Assembly (NCBI GenBank): GCA_023406895.1
Contig: JAEXTV010000022.1
Location: 1-34,657, forward strand
DNA: 34,657 nt
Direction: 5' to 3'
Source of the DNA: Bacillota bacterium
GTDB lineage: Bacteria > Bacillota > Clostridia > Christensenellales > SZUA-584
The notes beneath the pieces were generated by a model. The model did not search any database, was not told where the DNA came from, and saw only the letters and a program-made list of their open reading frames with translations. Below are positions 1-7,697 of the stretch, one piece after another. The number at the start of each line of letters is the position of its first letter. Within the stretch, counting starts at the first letter, position 1. The position numbers and the translations under genes are program-made.

Positions 1-401
1 TGTCTCCGGCTTCGAAAAAGCTCACGCTTAAAAACGGGCAGACCAAGGTGCTCAAGTTCACGGTGAAAGCGCAGTCGGGCGCGAAAAAGACGTACACAGT
101 CACGGTCACACGCGCGCCGTCCACCAATACGAATCTCAAAACGCTCAAAGCCGGTATCCAGCTGTCACCCGGCTTCAACGCCGGTGTGACGGATTACACG
201 GTGACGCTGCCTGCGGACAAAGGCGCAGTCACGATATCGGCCAAAGCGTTTGATAAGCTATCCAAAGTCACGATCAACGGCGCGAAGAAATCATCATTGA
301 AGGTGATGCTCGCCAACGCCCAGAGCACGACGGTAAGCGTGGTGGTCACATCGCAGGCGGGCACGACGAAGGAGTACAGGATAGTGGTGCAGAGACCGTG
401 A
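1..401 (+). CDS. C-terminal part of a cadherin-like beta-sandwich surface protein (5' truncated)
   Basis: The reading frame is open from base 3 and runs off the window, so only the last 132 residues are visible. It holds the end of one repeat (K-x-Y-T-V-T-V-T-R) and one full repeat of about 90 residues starting LKTLKAG, then LSPGFNAGVTDYTVTLP, a V-T-I-N-G centre, and ending in K-E-Y-R-I-V-V-Q-R. This is the pattern of the cadherin-like beta-sandwich domain (PF12733), usual in repeats at the C-terminus of secreted Firmicutes proteins. The upstream part (signal peptide, possible enzymatic domain) lies outside the window. A GTG at 48 is an internal codon, not a start. No LPXTG motif follows, so this end probably does not anchor the protein covalently. 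Confidence 0.75.
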   Translation, partial: SPASKKLTLKNGQTKVLKFTVKAQSGAKKTYTVTVTRAPSTNTNLKTLKAGIQLSPGFNAGVTDYTVTLPADKGAVTISAKAFDKLSKVTINGAKKSSLKVMLANAQSTTVSVVVTSQAGTTKEYRIVVQRP

Positions 402-427
402 AACGCGGGGGAGCACCTGATTAAAAG

Positions 428-985
428 TCAGGGTGTCAACGATTTCGCCAGCTCAGAGAGTTTTAAGATCGTCTTCCAGTTGCGCGTCGTGGCGCTCTCG
501 TCCAGTTTAATAAGATGGCTTGCCAGCTTTGAGCTGCGAATGCTGTCCGAAAACAATAGATACACATCGCGTCCGGCGACAGCCATCTGTTCGCCGGCGT
601 TTCTGTATTTTAGCACCTGCGCAATGCGCTCCGCCGAAGGAGTCTCATTCAGCAGCGCCGTATACAGCACCTCGGCATCCGTGCCTTCCTGTGCTTTTGT
701 AATCTCATCATCCTTAAACGGCAGATTGCCAATCAGCGAATCAAGCTCGTCGACTGTGCGCAATACAACGGGCACTGCGAATCCGAACCGCGCCTGAATC
801 GTATTTTCTATCAACAGGCGCAAATCAGCTTCGTTTTGCTGCGACCGGAACAGCACATTGCCGCTTTGAATGTACGTCTGCACAGTATCAAGCCCAGCCT
901 CTTCAAGCGCCGCTTTGAGCGCAGCCATTTTCATCATATTTTTGCCGCCGACATTGATGCCGCGCAGCAGCGCGATAGAAACCAT
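428..985 (-). CDS. DUF1697 domain-containing protein
   Basis: 185-residue protein that begins MVSIALLRGINVGGKN, the typical opening of the DUF1697 family; YIQSGNVLF follows at about residues 35-45. A start 24 bases upstream is possible. The ATG at 985 was chosen because AGGAG lies 7 bases before it and the family begins right at the ALLRGINVGG motif. The biochemical function of DUF1697 is unknown; members are soluble single-domain proteins. It converges with the surface-protein gene on the left and lies downstream of the pot operon, but a strong terminator at 1058-1094 separates it from potD, so it probably has its own promoter in 986-1057. Confidence 0.85.
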   Translation of the reverse strand: MVSIALLRGINVGGKNMMKMAALKAALEEAGLDTVQTYIQSGNVLFRSQQNEADLRLLIENTIQARFGFAVPVVLRTVDELDSLIGNLPFKDDEITKAQEGTDAEVLYTALLNETPSAERIAQVLKYRNAGEQMAVAGRDVYLLFSDSIRSSKLASHLIKLDESATTRNWKTILKLSELAKSLTP

Positions 986-1057
986 CCATGTTCTCCTTTG
1001 CTTTTTCATATTTTATCATGATCAAAGGGGGAAGACCAACCCATAAAGCGGGGGAAT

Positions 1058-1094
1058 AAAAAACCCCGCCGTTCGCAACGATGCGAAAGCGGGG
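1058..1094 (-). terminator. Intrinsic terminator of the pot operon
   Basis: Read on the minus strand: a GC-rich stem (CCCCGC with GCGGGG, extended by an inner TCGCA/TGCGA pairing) followed by six T residues, beginning 36 bases after the potD stop codon. Confidence 0.85.
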
Positions 1095-1129
1095 CGTTGA
1101 TTTACAAATAAGAAATGTCATCAATACTA

Positions 1130-2194
1130 TCACGGCGTATACCACTTGACCTCCTGCCACGCTTCGGCATATTTGGATTCAAACTCACCGAGGTCATGAT
1201 ACACCGTGCATCTGTCCACTACGTCATCAGCAGGGTTGTAGGCGTTGTTATCGATATACCATTGGTCAACCATCTCCAGCGCCTTATTGTTGGGCGTGGA
1301 ATAGCCGATGTATTCGGTGTTGACAGTGGCCACTTCGGGATCGAGCAGGAAGTTGATAAACGCTTCTGCTGCCGCCTGATGCTGGCTCGTCTTGGGAATC
1401 ACCATGCAGTCGAACCACACATTGGAGCCTTCGTCCGGCACCACGTAACCAAGATCTTCGTTTTCCATCATAGAAAATACCGCGTCGCCTGAATACGTGA
1501 CGCAGAGCGCGCCGCTGCCGTTGATCATGCTGTCACGCATTTCGTCGCCGCCGTAGCTTTGCACAATGGATTTCTGCGCTTTGAGCGCTTCCACGGCCTC
1601 GGCCAGCTGAGCTTCGTCACGCGTGTTGATGTCATAGCCGAGGTAGAGCAGAGCGACCGCAATCGAGTCTCTCATGCTGTCGTACATGTAGATCTTGCCC
1701 GCATACTGTTCATCCCAAAGTGCGGCCCAGCTTGTGGGCGGCGTGGGAACGAGTGTTTTGTTGTAGAGAATGCCGACAGTGCCCCATGTATACGGCACGG
1801 AATGTGCGTTGCCCGGATCGTAAGACTGCTTCAGGTTGAAATCATTCAAGAACTCCGCATTCGGAATGTTGTCGTAATTGATTTCACTGAGCTTGTCTTC
1901 GTTGATGAGACGTTCCACCATATAGTCAGACGGGAAAATCAGATCGAAGTCAGAGCCTTCGGTGGTTACGATCGTGTACATTTCTTCGTTGGATGCGACG
2001 GTGGTATAATTCACATCGATCCAGTCGTTCATCTCTTCGAACTTGGATATCAGCGAATCTTCAATGTAGTCACCCCAATTGAGCACGTTGATTGTCACCT
2101 TTTCTTTGCCGGAGGACGATGTGCTCCCGCAGCCGCCCAATAAGACGGACACAGCCAGAATGATCGTGACAAGAACGAGGACAGTTTTCTTCAT
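1130..2194 (-). CDS. potD: Spermidine/putrescine ABC transporter substrate-binding lipoprotein PotD
   Basis: 354 residues. The N-terminal hydrophobic segment ends in the lipobox LLGGC (Cys21), so the mature protein is predicted to be lipid-anchored outside the membrane. The body is a PotD/PotF-type periplasmic-binding fold: VLNWGDYIEDSLISKFEE near the start, FDLIFPSDYMVERLI at about 90, PYTWGTVGILYNKTLV at about 140, then AAAEAFINFLLDPEVA and IGYSTPNNKA toward the C-terminus. It captures polyamines for the PotABC importer. It is the last gene of the operon, 21 bases after potC. Specificity (spermidine or putrescine) cannot be read with confidence. Confidence 0.93.
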   Translation of the reverse strand: MKKTVLVLVTIILAVSVLLGGCGSTSSSGKEKVTINVLNWGDYIEDSLISKFEEMNDWIDVNYTTVASNEEMYTIVTTEGSDFDLIFPSDYMVERLINEDKLSEINYDNIPNAEFLNDFNLKQSYDPGNAHSVPYTWGTVGILYNKTLVPTPPTSWAALWDEQYAGKIYMYDSMRDSIAVALLYLGYDINTRDEAQLAEAVEALKAQKSIVQSYGGDEMRDSMINGSGALCVTYSGDAVFSMMENEDLGYVVPDEGSNVWFDCMVIPKTSQHQAAAEAFINFLLDPEVATVNTEYIGYSTPNNKALEMVDQWYIDNNAYNPADDVVDRCTVYHDLGEFESKYAEAWQEVKWYTP

Positions 2195-2215
2195 CGGTTT
2201 CTCCTTAATAAAAGA

Positions 2216-3061
2216 TTATGCGGCCGCATTGTCACGGCGTTTGTTCTTCTTTTGGCGCTTGTAGGCACCGTTTCTTGGTTGACTGCTCTGCGCAGCCAGC
2301 GCATCGGGGCTGCGCTTGTTGATGATGATCAGCAGCACGATGACCACCACAAACATGATCGCGCTCAGCGCGTTAATCTTGGGGTTAATGCCGAGCTTCG
2401 CCATCGAATAGATATAAACGGACAGGTTTGAGAGCGTGCCCTGTGTGGAGAAGAAGCTGATCACAAAGTCGTCAAACGAGAGTGTAAACGAGAGGATGAA
2501 CCCTGTGACCACGCCCGGCATGATATCGGGCAGCACCACTTTAAACATCGCCTGACGCGGCGTGGCTCCCATATCGAGCGCTGCTTCATAAAGCGCGGTG
2601 TCCATGCTTCTAAGACGTGGCAGCACCGAGAGCACCACATACGGCAGACAGAACGTGATGTGCGCAATGAGCAGCGTCACATATCCGCGCGGGATTTTCA
2701 GAAGTATAAAGAGCAGCAGCATCGAAACGCCCGTCACAATATCGGCGTTGATCATCGGGATGTAGGTGCCGCTCAGCGTTAAAGACTTGGCATGCTTTTT
2801 CATGCCGTTGATGCCGAAGGCCGCCAGCGTGCCGATGACGGTGGAAATCAGTGAAGCAAGCAGCGCGATGCTCAGCGTCACGAATATCGCATCGAGTATG
2901 ATGGGGTCGGTAAAAAGCTCACCATACCATTTGAGCGAAAAGCCGCTCCAGCGCGCCATTGTCTTGCTTTCGTTGAACGAAAAGACAATCAGCGTAATGA
3001 TGGGCAGATATAGGAACAGCAGTATGATGCCGATGTAAAACCGCTTGGTCAATCGTCTCAT
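2216..3061 (-). CDS. potC: Polyamine ABC transporter permease PotC
   Basis: 281-residue binding-protein-dependent permease with about six hydrophobic segments. The EAA loop reads LYEAALDMGATPRQAMFKVVLPDIMPG, given here only as a landmark, at about residues 160-185, and contacts PotA. The following LSFDDFVISFF is typical of PotC/PotI. The C-terminus is basic (KRQKKNKRRDNAAA) and slightly longer than usual. Its start overlaps the potB stop by four bases, an ATGA junction that implies translational coupling. With PotB it forms the membrane channel of the importer. Confidence 0.93.
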   Translation of the reverse strand: MRRLTKRFYIGIILLFLYLPIITLIVFSFNESKTMARWSGFSLKWYGELFTDPIILDAIFVTLSIALLASLISTVIGTLAAFGINGMKKHAKSLTLSGTYIPMINADIVTGVSMLLLFILLKIPRGYVTLLIAHITFCLPYVVLSVLPRLRSMDTALYEAALDMGATPRQAMFKVVLPDIMPGVVTGFILSFTLSFDDFVISFFSTQGTLSNLSVYIYSMAKLGINPKINALSAIMFVVVIVLLIIINKRSPDALAAQSSQPRNGAYKRQKKNKRRDNAAA

Positions 3062-3864
3062 AGCAGGTACCCCTCACCGTCCTTGTCGATGCGGCGCATG
3101 ATCACCATACTGACGATCATCAGCAGAAACATGACCACCGCGAGAGCCGATCCGAATTCCCAGTTGCGCGCGGTTGTGAACTGGAATTCGATGAGGTCTC
3201 CGTACATAAAATAGTGCCCGCCGCCGAGGAGCTTGGTCACCACGAACGTGGTGATAGCGGGCATAAACACCATCACGATGCCCGAAATGATACCCGGCAC
3301 ACTCAAAGGAAGAATCACGCGTCCAAACGTTTTAAACTTATTGGCGCCAAGGTCGCTCGATGCTTCAAGCAGCGAACGGTCCATCTTCTGTATCGCTGTG
3401 TATATGGGCAGTATCATGAAAGGCAGGAAGTTATACAGCAGACCCATAATCACCGCGCCTTGCGTGTTGATAAGCTGCTGCGCGGGAATGCCGACGGCGG
3501 TTAGCAGCTGATTGATAATACCGCTGCTGTCAAGCAGGGCCTTCCACGCATAGGTTCGCAGCAAAAAGTTCATCCACATGGGCATCACCATCAGTATGAT
3601 CACAACGCGTGCGGTGGAGGCGCGCAGCCGAGAAATGATATACGCCGCAGGATAACCGACGAGCAGACACACAAGCGTGACGATCAGCGCCGTGAGCACC
3701 GAATCGAAGAACGTTACGATATAATCGCCGGAAAACGCCTTGGCAAGGTTATCGAATGTCCACGCGTTTTGGCCGAGTGCGTAAAACAACGTAATCAGTA
3801 TCGGCCCGATCACGAAAAGCAGCACCCAGCCTATGTACGGCGCGGAGAATATCTTGCGGTTCAT
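3058..3864 (-). CDS. potB: Polyamine ABC transporter permease PotB
   Basis: 268 residues starting MNRKIFSAPYIGWVLLFVIGP. The ATG at 3864 was chosen over one 30 bases upstream because AAAGGAGG lies 5 bases before it and it overlaps the potA stop in an ATGA junction. Six hydrophobic segments are visible. The EAA loop is LLEASSDLGANKFKTFGRVI followed by LPLSVPGI, and the sequence MPMWMNFLLRTYAWKALL is characteristic of PotB/PotH. It is the partner of PotC in the inner-membrane channel. Confidence 0.93.
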   Translation of the reverse strand: MNRKIFSAPYIGWVLLFVIGPILITLFYALGQNAWTFDNLAKAFSGDYIVTFFDSVLTALIVTLVCLLVGYPAAYIISRLRASTARVVIILMVMPMWMNFLLRTYAWKALLDSSGIINQLLTAVGIPAQQLINTQGAVIMGLLYNFLPFMILPIYTAIQKMDRSLLEASSDLGANKFKTFGRVILPLSVPGIISGIVMVFMPAITTFVVTKLLGGGHYFMYGDLIEFQFTTARNWEFGSALAVVMFLLMIVSMVIMRRIDKDGEGYLL

Positions 3865-4901
3865 GAATCCTCCTTTGGCATCAGGTGGATGCAATCCTTA
3901 CCTATAAAGAAATGCGCGCGGTTGCCCTCGCCGGGCGTTTTGGTTGACTGTATGAGCCACACATTGCCGTTGTCATCTGTGATACGGATGTCATAATGGA
4001 CACCCATGAAGACGGATGAAGTAACGGTACCGCTGACTTGGCCGCCGGATTTGACAAGTTCGATATCCTCGGGGCGCACCACAACATCGACGATGTCGTC
4101 CGCCGCAAACGGGTGGGGGAGGCAGTCAAACGTCGCACCCGCAAATTCCACACGCTCGTTGCCGAGATAACGCCCGGGAAGAATATTGCTCTCACCGATA
4201 AAATCGGCGACAAACGCGTTATTGGGTTCGTTGTAAATATCCTCGGGCGTGCCCACATGCTGAATAACGCCGTCCTTTAGTACCACGATCGTGTCTGAGA
4301 GCATCATCGCTTCTTCCTGATCGTGCGTGACATAAACAAAAGTCAGGCCGAGCTTTTTGTGCATGTTCTTCAGTTCGATCTGCATGGCTTTGCGAAGCTT
4401 TAAATCGAGCGCGCCCAGCGGCTCGTCCAGCAGCAGCAGCGAAGGCTCGCACACGAGCGCGCGCGCAATGGCCACGCGCTGCTTTTCGCCGCCCGAGAGC
4501 TTGCTAATGTGACGTTTCTCAAAGCCAGAGAGACCCGTCAGCGATAGTATCTCTGTGACCTTGGTTTTAATCTCATCCTTAGGAAGCTTCTTAATATTGA
4601 GCCCGAAGGCGATATTGTCGTACACATTGAGGTGCGGGAACAGCGCAAAATGCTGAAACACGGTGTTAACCTGTCGCATATACGGCGGCAGAGAGGTGAT
4701 GTCTTTGCCGTCGAAAAAAACTTGTCCTGTATCCGGCGTCTCAAACCCGCCGATAATACGCAGAAGTGTGGTTTTGCCGCAGCCGGATGGGCCGAGCAGC
4801 GTTAAAAACTCACCCTGACGCACATACAGGTTGATGTTGCTCAACACTTCGCCCTTATCGAAGTCTTTGCTGATGTTTTTAAGCTCGAGTATCTTTTTCA
4901 T
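3861..4901 (-). CDS. potA: Polyamine ABC transporter ATP-binding protein PotA
   Basis: 346 residues. Walker A is GPSGCGKTTLLR (about 37-48), the signature is LSGGEKQRVAIARAL, Walker B is LLLLDEPLGALD, and the switch histidine is in VYVTHDQEEAM. A C-terminal TOBE-like region (residues about 240-346, with VVVRPEDIELV) is typical of the PotA/MalK group. It powers polyamine import. It starts 21 bases after the regulator stop and is coupled to potB through an ATGA overlap. Confidence 0.95.
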   Translation of the reverse strand: MKKILELKNISKDFDKGEVLSNINLYVRQGEFLTLLGPSGCGKTTLLRIIGGFETPDTGQVFFDGKDITSLPPYMRQVNTVFQHFALFPHLNVYDNIAFGLNIKKLPKDEIKTKVTEILSLTGLSGFEKRHISKLSGGEKQRVAIARALVCEPSLLLLDEPLGALDLKLRKAMQIELKNMHKKLGLTFVYVTHDQEEAMMLSDTIVVLKDGVIQHVGTPEDIYNEPNNAFVADFIGESNILPGRYLGNERVEFAGATFDCLPHPFAADDIVDVVVRPEDIELVKSGGQVSGTVTSSVFMGVHYDIRITDDNGNVWLIQSTKTPGEGNRAHFFIGKDCIHLMPKEDS

Positions 4902-4922
4902 ACGTCGTTTCTCCAGGAAGCG

Positions 4923-5462
4923 CTAAAATGACGGCGGCGACGATACCCAGATCACCTTCGCCGTTTGATTGCTTGTGTTTTCAAGATAGTGCGTGTGTTT
5001 GGGGCTGAAGAAAAAGCTTTCTCCGCGTCTTACGCGCATCTGTTTGTCGCCAAGGTGCAGCGTGACGGTGCCCAGCAGCACATACCCAAACTCATCGCCT
5101 TCATGCGGGGGGTCGGGCCAGGTGGTGGCCTTGGGGTTCAGCGTCAGCAGAATCGGCTCCATCGAGCACCCTTGCGCGCCGGGCATCAGCCAGACGATTT
5201 CGGTGCCCTGCTCGGTATCCGTTTTGACGTACATATCCTGCTTTTTGTAGACGGTTTTCTGCTCCTGCACATCCGCAAAGAAATCCTTTAGGGTGGTGCC
5301 AAGGCATTCCAAGATATCTTCGAGCGTTGCGATGGAGGGCGACGTTAAATCTCTCTCCACCTGGGATATAAATCCCTTGGAAAGCTCGGCCCTATCTGCA
5401 AGATCTTCCTGTGTAAGTCCCAGCCGGATACGCAGGTCTTTCACTTTCTTTCCAATTTCCAA
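4923..5462 (-). CDS. XRE-family regulator with C-terminal cupin domain (PuuR-like)
   Basis: 179 residues. Residues about 5-60 form a Cro/CI-type HTH (LTQEDLADRAELSKGFISQV, then E-R-D-L-T-S-P-S). Residues about 105-175 form a cupin with PPHEGDEFGYVLLGTVTLHL and GESFFFSPKHTHYLEN, whose His and Glu positions could bind a ligand or metal. The start is TTG at 5462, after a weak AAGAAGAGG. Proteins of this layout regulate polyamine or amino-acid genes (E. coli PuuR is the best known). As first gene of the pot operon, with overlapping inverted repeats in its promoter, it most likely controls potABCD and itself in response to polyamines; this is inferred from context. Confidence 0.87.
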   Translation of the reverse strand: MEIGKKVKDLRIRLGLTQEDLADRAELSKGFISQVERDLTSPSIATLEDILECLGTTLKDFFADVQEQKTVYKKQDMYVKTDTEQGTEIVWLMPGAQGCSMEPILLTLNPKATTWPDPPHEGDEFGYVLLGTVTLHLGDKQMRVRRGESFFFSPKHTHYLENTSNQTAKVIWVSSPPSF

Positions 5463-5492
5463 AGCACGCGGCCTCTTCTTTCAAAACACACT

Positions 5493-5523
5493 ATATTAAA
5501 CTTAAAGTTTACTCTTTGTAAAC
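5493..5523 (-). promoter_or_regulatory. Promoter and candidate operator of the XRE-potABCD operon
   Basis: On the minus strand, TTTACA (5517-5522) and TAATAT (5493-5498) are separated by 18 bases. Two perfect inverted repeats overlap the promoter: GTTTAC-N5-GTAAAC at 5507-5523, covering the -35 box, and AAACTT-A-AAGTTT at 5498-5510, covering the spacer. Binding there would block RNA polymerase, which fits autorepression by the XRE-cupin protein encoded 31 bases downstream. Confidence 0.6.
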
Positions 5524-5649
5524 AAAGCAAATATATTAAAGCATATGCAACTGGGCTTCGTCAATAAGAAAATAGGCGAAATTTGGCGAAAATGAGAGGT
5601 AGCTTTTCGCAGCTGCCAAAGCCAATGCTGAAGAGTTTTAAGCGTCGAC

Positions 5650-5709
5650 TTAAAGGGCTGGTTTTCGTGCGCCGCAGTGCTGTTGAAAACCGAAGCAGCG
5701 CAATGCCAT
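5650..5709 (-). CDS. Possible 19-residue ORF with strong ribosome binding site
   Basis: On the minus strand AAGGAGG stands 9 bases before ATG, followed by 19 codons (MALRCFGFQQHCGARKPAL) and TAA. The Shine-Dalgarno match is the only support. No homology is recognised, and it may be the remnant of a longer gene. It is not linked to either neighbouring operon. Confidence 0.15.
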   Translation of the reverse strand: MALRCFGFQQHCGARKPAL

Positions 5710-5835
5710 TACTTTTAACCTCCTTGTCTATATGGGATAACAGCTAATGATAAAGATCTGACTGAGTATTGAAAAAAGCAGCTTCTCAGTGCAAAATCCA
5801 TGGAAAGCTTCACTTCGTTGCATGCTAAAATAAAA

Positions 5836-5874
5836 GGCTCCTTTGGAGAGGAGCTGTCAGCGTAAGCTGGCTGA
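5836..5874 (-). repeat. Degenerate copy of a REP-like palindromic repeat
   Basis: Read on the minus strand it aligns with 34565-34602: both have CAGCC, a small hairpin, GACAGCTCC and a terminal GGAGCC. The copy has diverged but the order of blocks is kept. Confidence 0.5.
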
Positions 5875-6158
5875 ATATTGATTAACAATACGCAATTCTG
5901 CGCTGATAAAGATAATATTATCAATTCATTTTGCATGATGCATTATACAGAAATATAACAAAAATATAAAAACTAATCCATTTAAAGATTTATATCCCAG
6001 TTATTTATGGTTGATGATTTAAAGATCGATATGCTATTTTTATAATAAGGGTTTTTATAAGTTATAATTTTGTGCAGAATATTTATATTCTTATTTACTA
6101 TTACTTAAAATAATGAAAAAGTCAGTTGATCATAAATATTGAAAGGACGATTATCTTT

Positions 6159-7697
6159 TTGCAGACAAGTATTCTGGAATGGCTGGAAGCATCCGCCGAA
6201 AGATATCCGAATAAAACAGCGTTCTCTGATGATAAAAATGAAATCAGCTTTGCACAGACAATGTTCGGTGCAAAAGCGATAGGCAGCTGCTTGTCTGAAA
6301 TGGTCGAGCCGGGCAATCCGGTAGCAGTGCTGACAGGCAGACACACATTCACGCCGGTTTGCTTCTTTGGCGTCCTTTATTCGGGCTGCCATTATGTTCC
6401 GCTTGATCCCGAAAGCCCGGCAGAGCGTTTGAATGCTATACTGAGCAGGCTCAGTAAAAAGGTAATACTGACAGATAACGCACATTTACCGCTGGTGAAT
6501 GAGATTCATTTTACCGGTAAAGTTATCCTCATGGAGGACGCGCTGCAAACGCAAATCACGGAGACGCAGCTGCAATATATTCGTACTCAGGTTACCGATC
6601 TTGATCCGCTCTATGTCATTTTTACATCCGGTTCAACCGGTATCCCCAAAGGCGTGGTGACGTCGCATCGCGCCATGTGCAATTTTATCACGGGTTTGAC
6701 AGATGTTCTTAAAATCGATCATACCGATGTGATCGGCAGCCAGGCTCCTCTGGATTATGTGGGGGCAGTGAAAGACATATACACCGGCTTGCTCACAGGC
6801 GCCTGCGTTGTGATCATTCCCAAAACTTATTTCACCGTCTCAGAAAATCTGTTTCATTTTTTAAATGAGCATAAAGTCACCTCGATTGCATGGACAGTTA
6901 CCGCTTTGGTTTTGCCAACGACACAAGGCATTTTTGACGATTCCATTCCGCCCAGATATCTCAAACGCGTTGGCTTTACCGGATTGGTCATGCCCTGTAA
7001 ATATCTAAGGGTTTGGCAGCAGAACCTGCCCGGTGTCAGGTTTATTAATCTGTACGGGCCGACAGAGGTGACCGCTTGCTGTTCCTATTATGTTGTGGAC
7101 GGACTTGTCAATCACGATGATACGCTGCCTATAGGTATTCCTTTCAAGAATTATAATATGTTTATACTCAAAGAAGACAATACAAAAGCGAAACCCGGAG
7201 AAATGGGAGAGCTTTGTGTGGGCGGTATTTCCATAGGCCTGGGGTATTATGACGATGCCGAGCTTTCTTCTCAAATATTTATCCAAAACCCTTTGCATAA
7301 CCTGTACAGAGATATGATTTACAGGACGGGAGACCTTAGCATACAGCGTCCTGACGGTGTATTTGAGTACCACGGCAGGCGGGACCGGCAAATTAAGCTT
7401 CACGGTTATCGGATTGAGCTCGGAGAAATAGAAGAATCGCTCAAAGCACTCAGTGATGTTGATGACGGCTGCTGCTTATATGATGCAGAAAATGAACGCC
7501 TCTTCTTATATTACAGCGGCAGCGCATCGGTTAAAGAGATTGCTGTCGCATTGCGAAAAAGGCTTCCGGCTCATATGATTCCGCGAAAAATCATCAGGCT
7601 CGAGACGTTGCCGCTGATGGCGAATATGAAAGTAGATATTCAAAAGCTCAAGAAAATGATGACGGAAGGCAGCTGTGACAAGAGGCAGGAGAAATAA
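6159..7697 (+). CDS. AMP-forming adenylation enzyme, DltA-like, with atypical substrate pocket
   Basis: 512 residues from a TTG start at 6159, placed after AAAGGACG; a TTG at 6126 would add 11 residues but lacks a ribosome binding site. Adenylation motifs are in order: A3 LYVIFTSGSTGIPKG (151-165), A5 NLYGPTEVTA (297-306), A7 YRTGDL (388-393), A8 GRRDRQIKLHGYRIELGEIE (406-425) and A10 lysine in NMKVD (489-493). Length and lack of fused carrier domain match D-alanine:carrier-protein ligase DltA. It should activate a carboxylic acid and load it on the carrier protein encoded at 8553. Unusually, the A4 segment is QAPLDYVGAVKDIY (195-208) where DltA has QAPFSFDLSVMDLY, so the Asp that holds the substrate amino group is Val201 here. 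The FCGEEL region is also altered (FTGLVM). The substrate is therefore unknown and may not be D-alanine. Confidence 0.85.
   Translation: MQTSILEWLEASAERYPNKTAFSDDKNEISFAQTMFGAKAIGSCLSEMVEPGNPVAVLTGRHTFTPVCFFGVLYSGCHYVPLDPESPAERLNAILSRLSKKVILTDNAHLPLVNEIHFTGKVILMEDALQTQITETQLQYIRTQVTDLDPLYVIFTSGSTGIPKGVVTSHRAMCNFITGLTDVLKIDHTDVIGSQAPLDYVGAVKDIYTGLLTGACVVIIPKTYFTVSENLFHFLNEHKVTSIAWTVTALVLPTTQGIFDDSIPPRYLKRVGFTGLVMPCKYLRVWQQNLPGVRFINLYGPTEVTACCSYYVVDGLVNHDDTLPIGIPFKNYNMFILKEDNTKAKPGEMGELCVGGISIGLGYYDDAELSSQIFIQNPLHNLYRDMIYRTGDLSIQRPDGVFEYHGRRDRQIKLHGYRIELGEIEESLKALSDVDDGCCLYDAENERLFLYYSGSASVKEIAVALRKRLPAHMIPRKIIRLETLPLMANMKVDIQKLKKMMTEGSCDKRQEK

Larger units (their letters stand above)
5524..6158. 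other. Non-coding, AT-rich interval between divergent operons
   Basis: No convincing protein gene of normal length. It contains a possible 19-codon minus-strand ORF (5650-5709), a decayed palindromic repeat (5836-5874), and a stretch from about 5940 to 6125 made almost entirely of A and T, which must hold the promoter of the downstream ligase operon. Several TATAAT-like boxes occur (for example 6041-6046), but none has a clear -35 partner. The marked AT-richness against the flanking genes is compatible with horizontal acquisition of the operon that follows. Confidence 0.6.

Noticed and set aside
5715..5936. Minus-strand ORF of 73 codons in the AT-rich gap
   Set aside because: No ribosome binding site, overlaps a decayed repeat, and has no recognisable motif.
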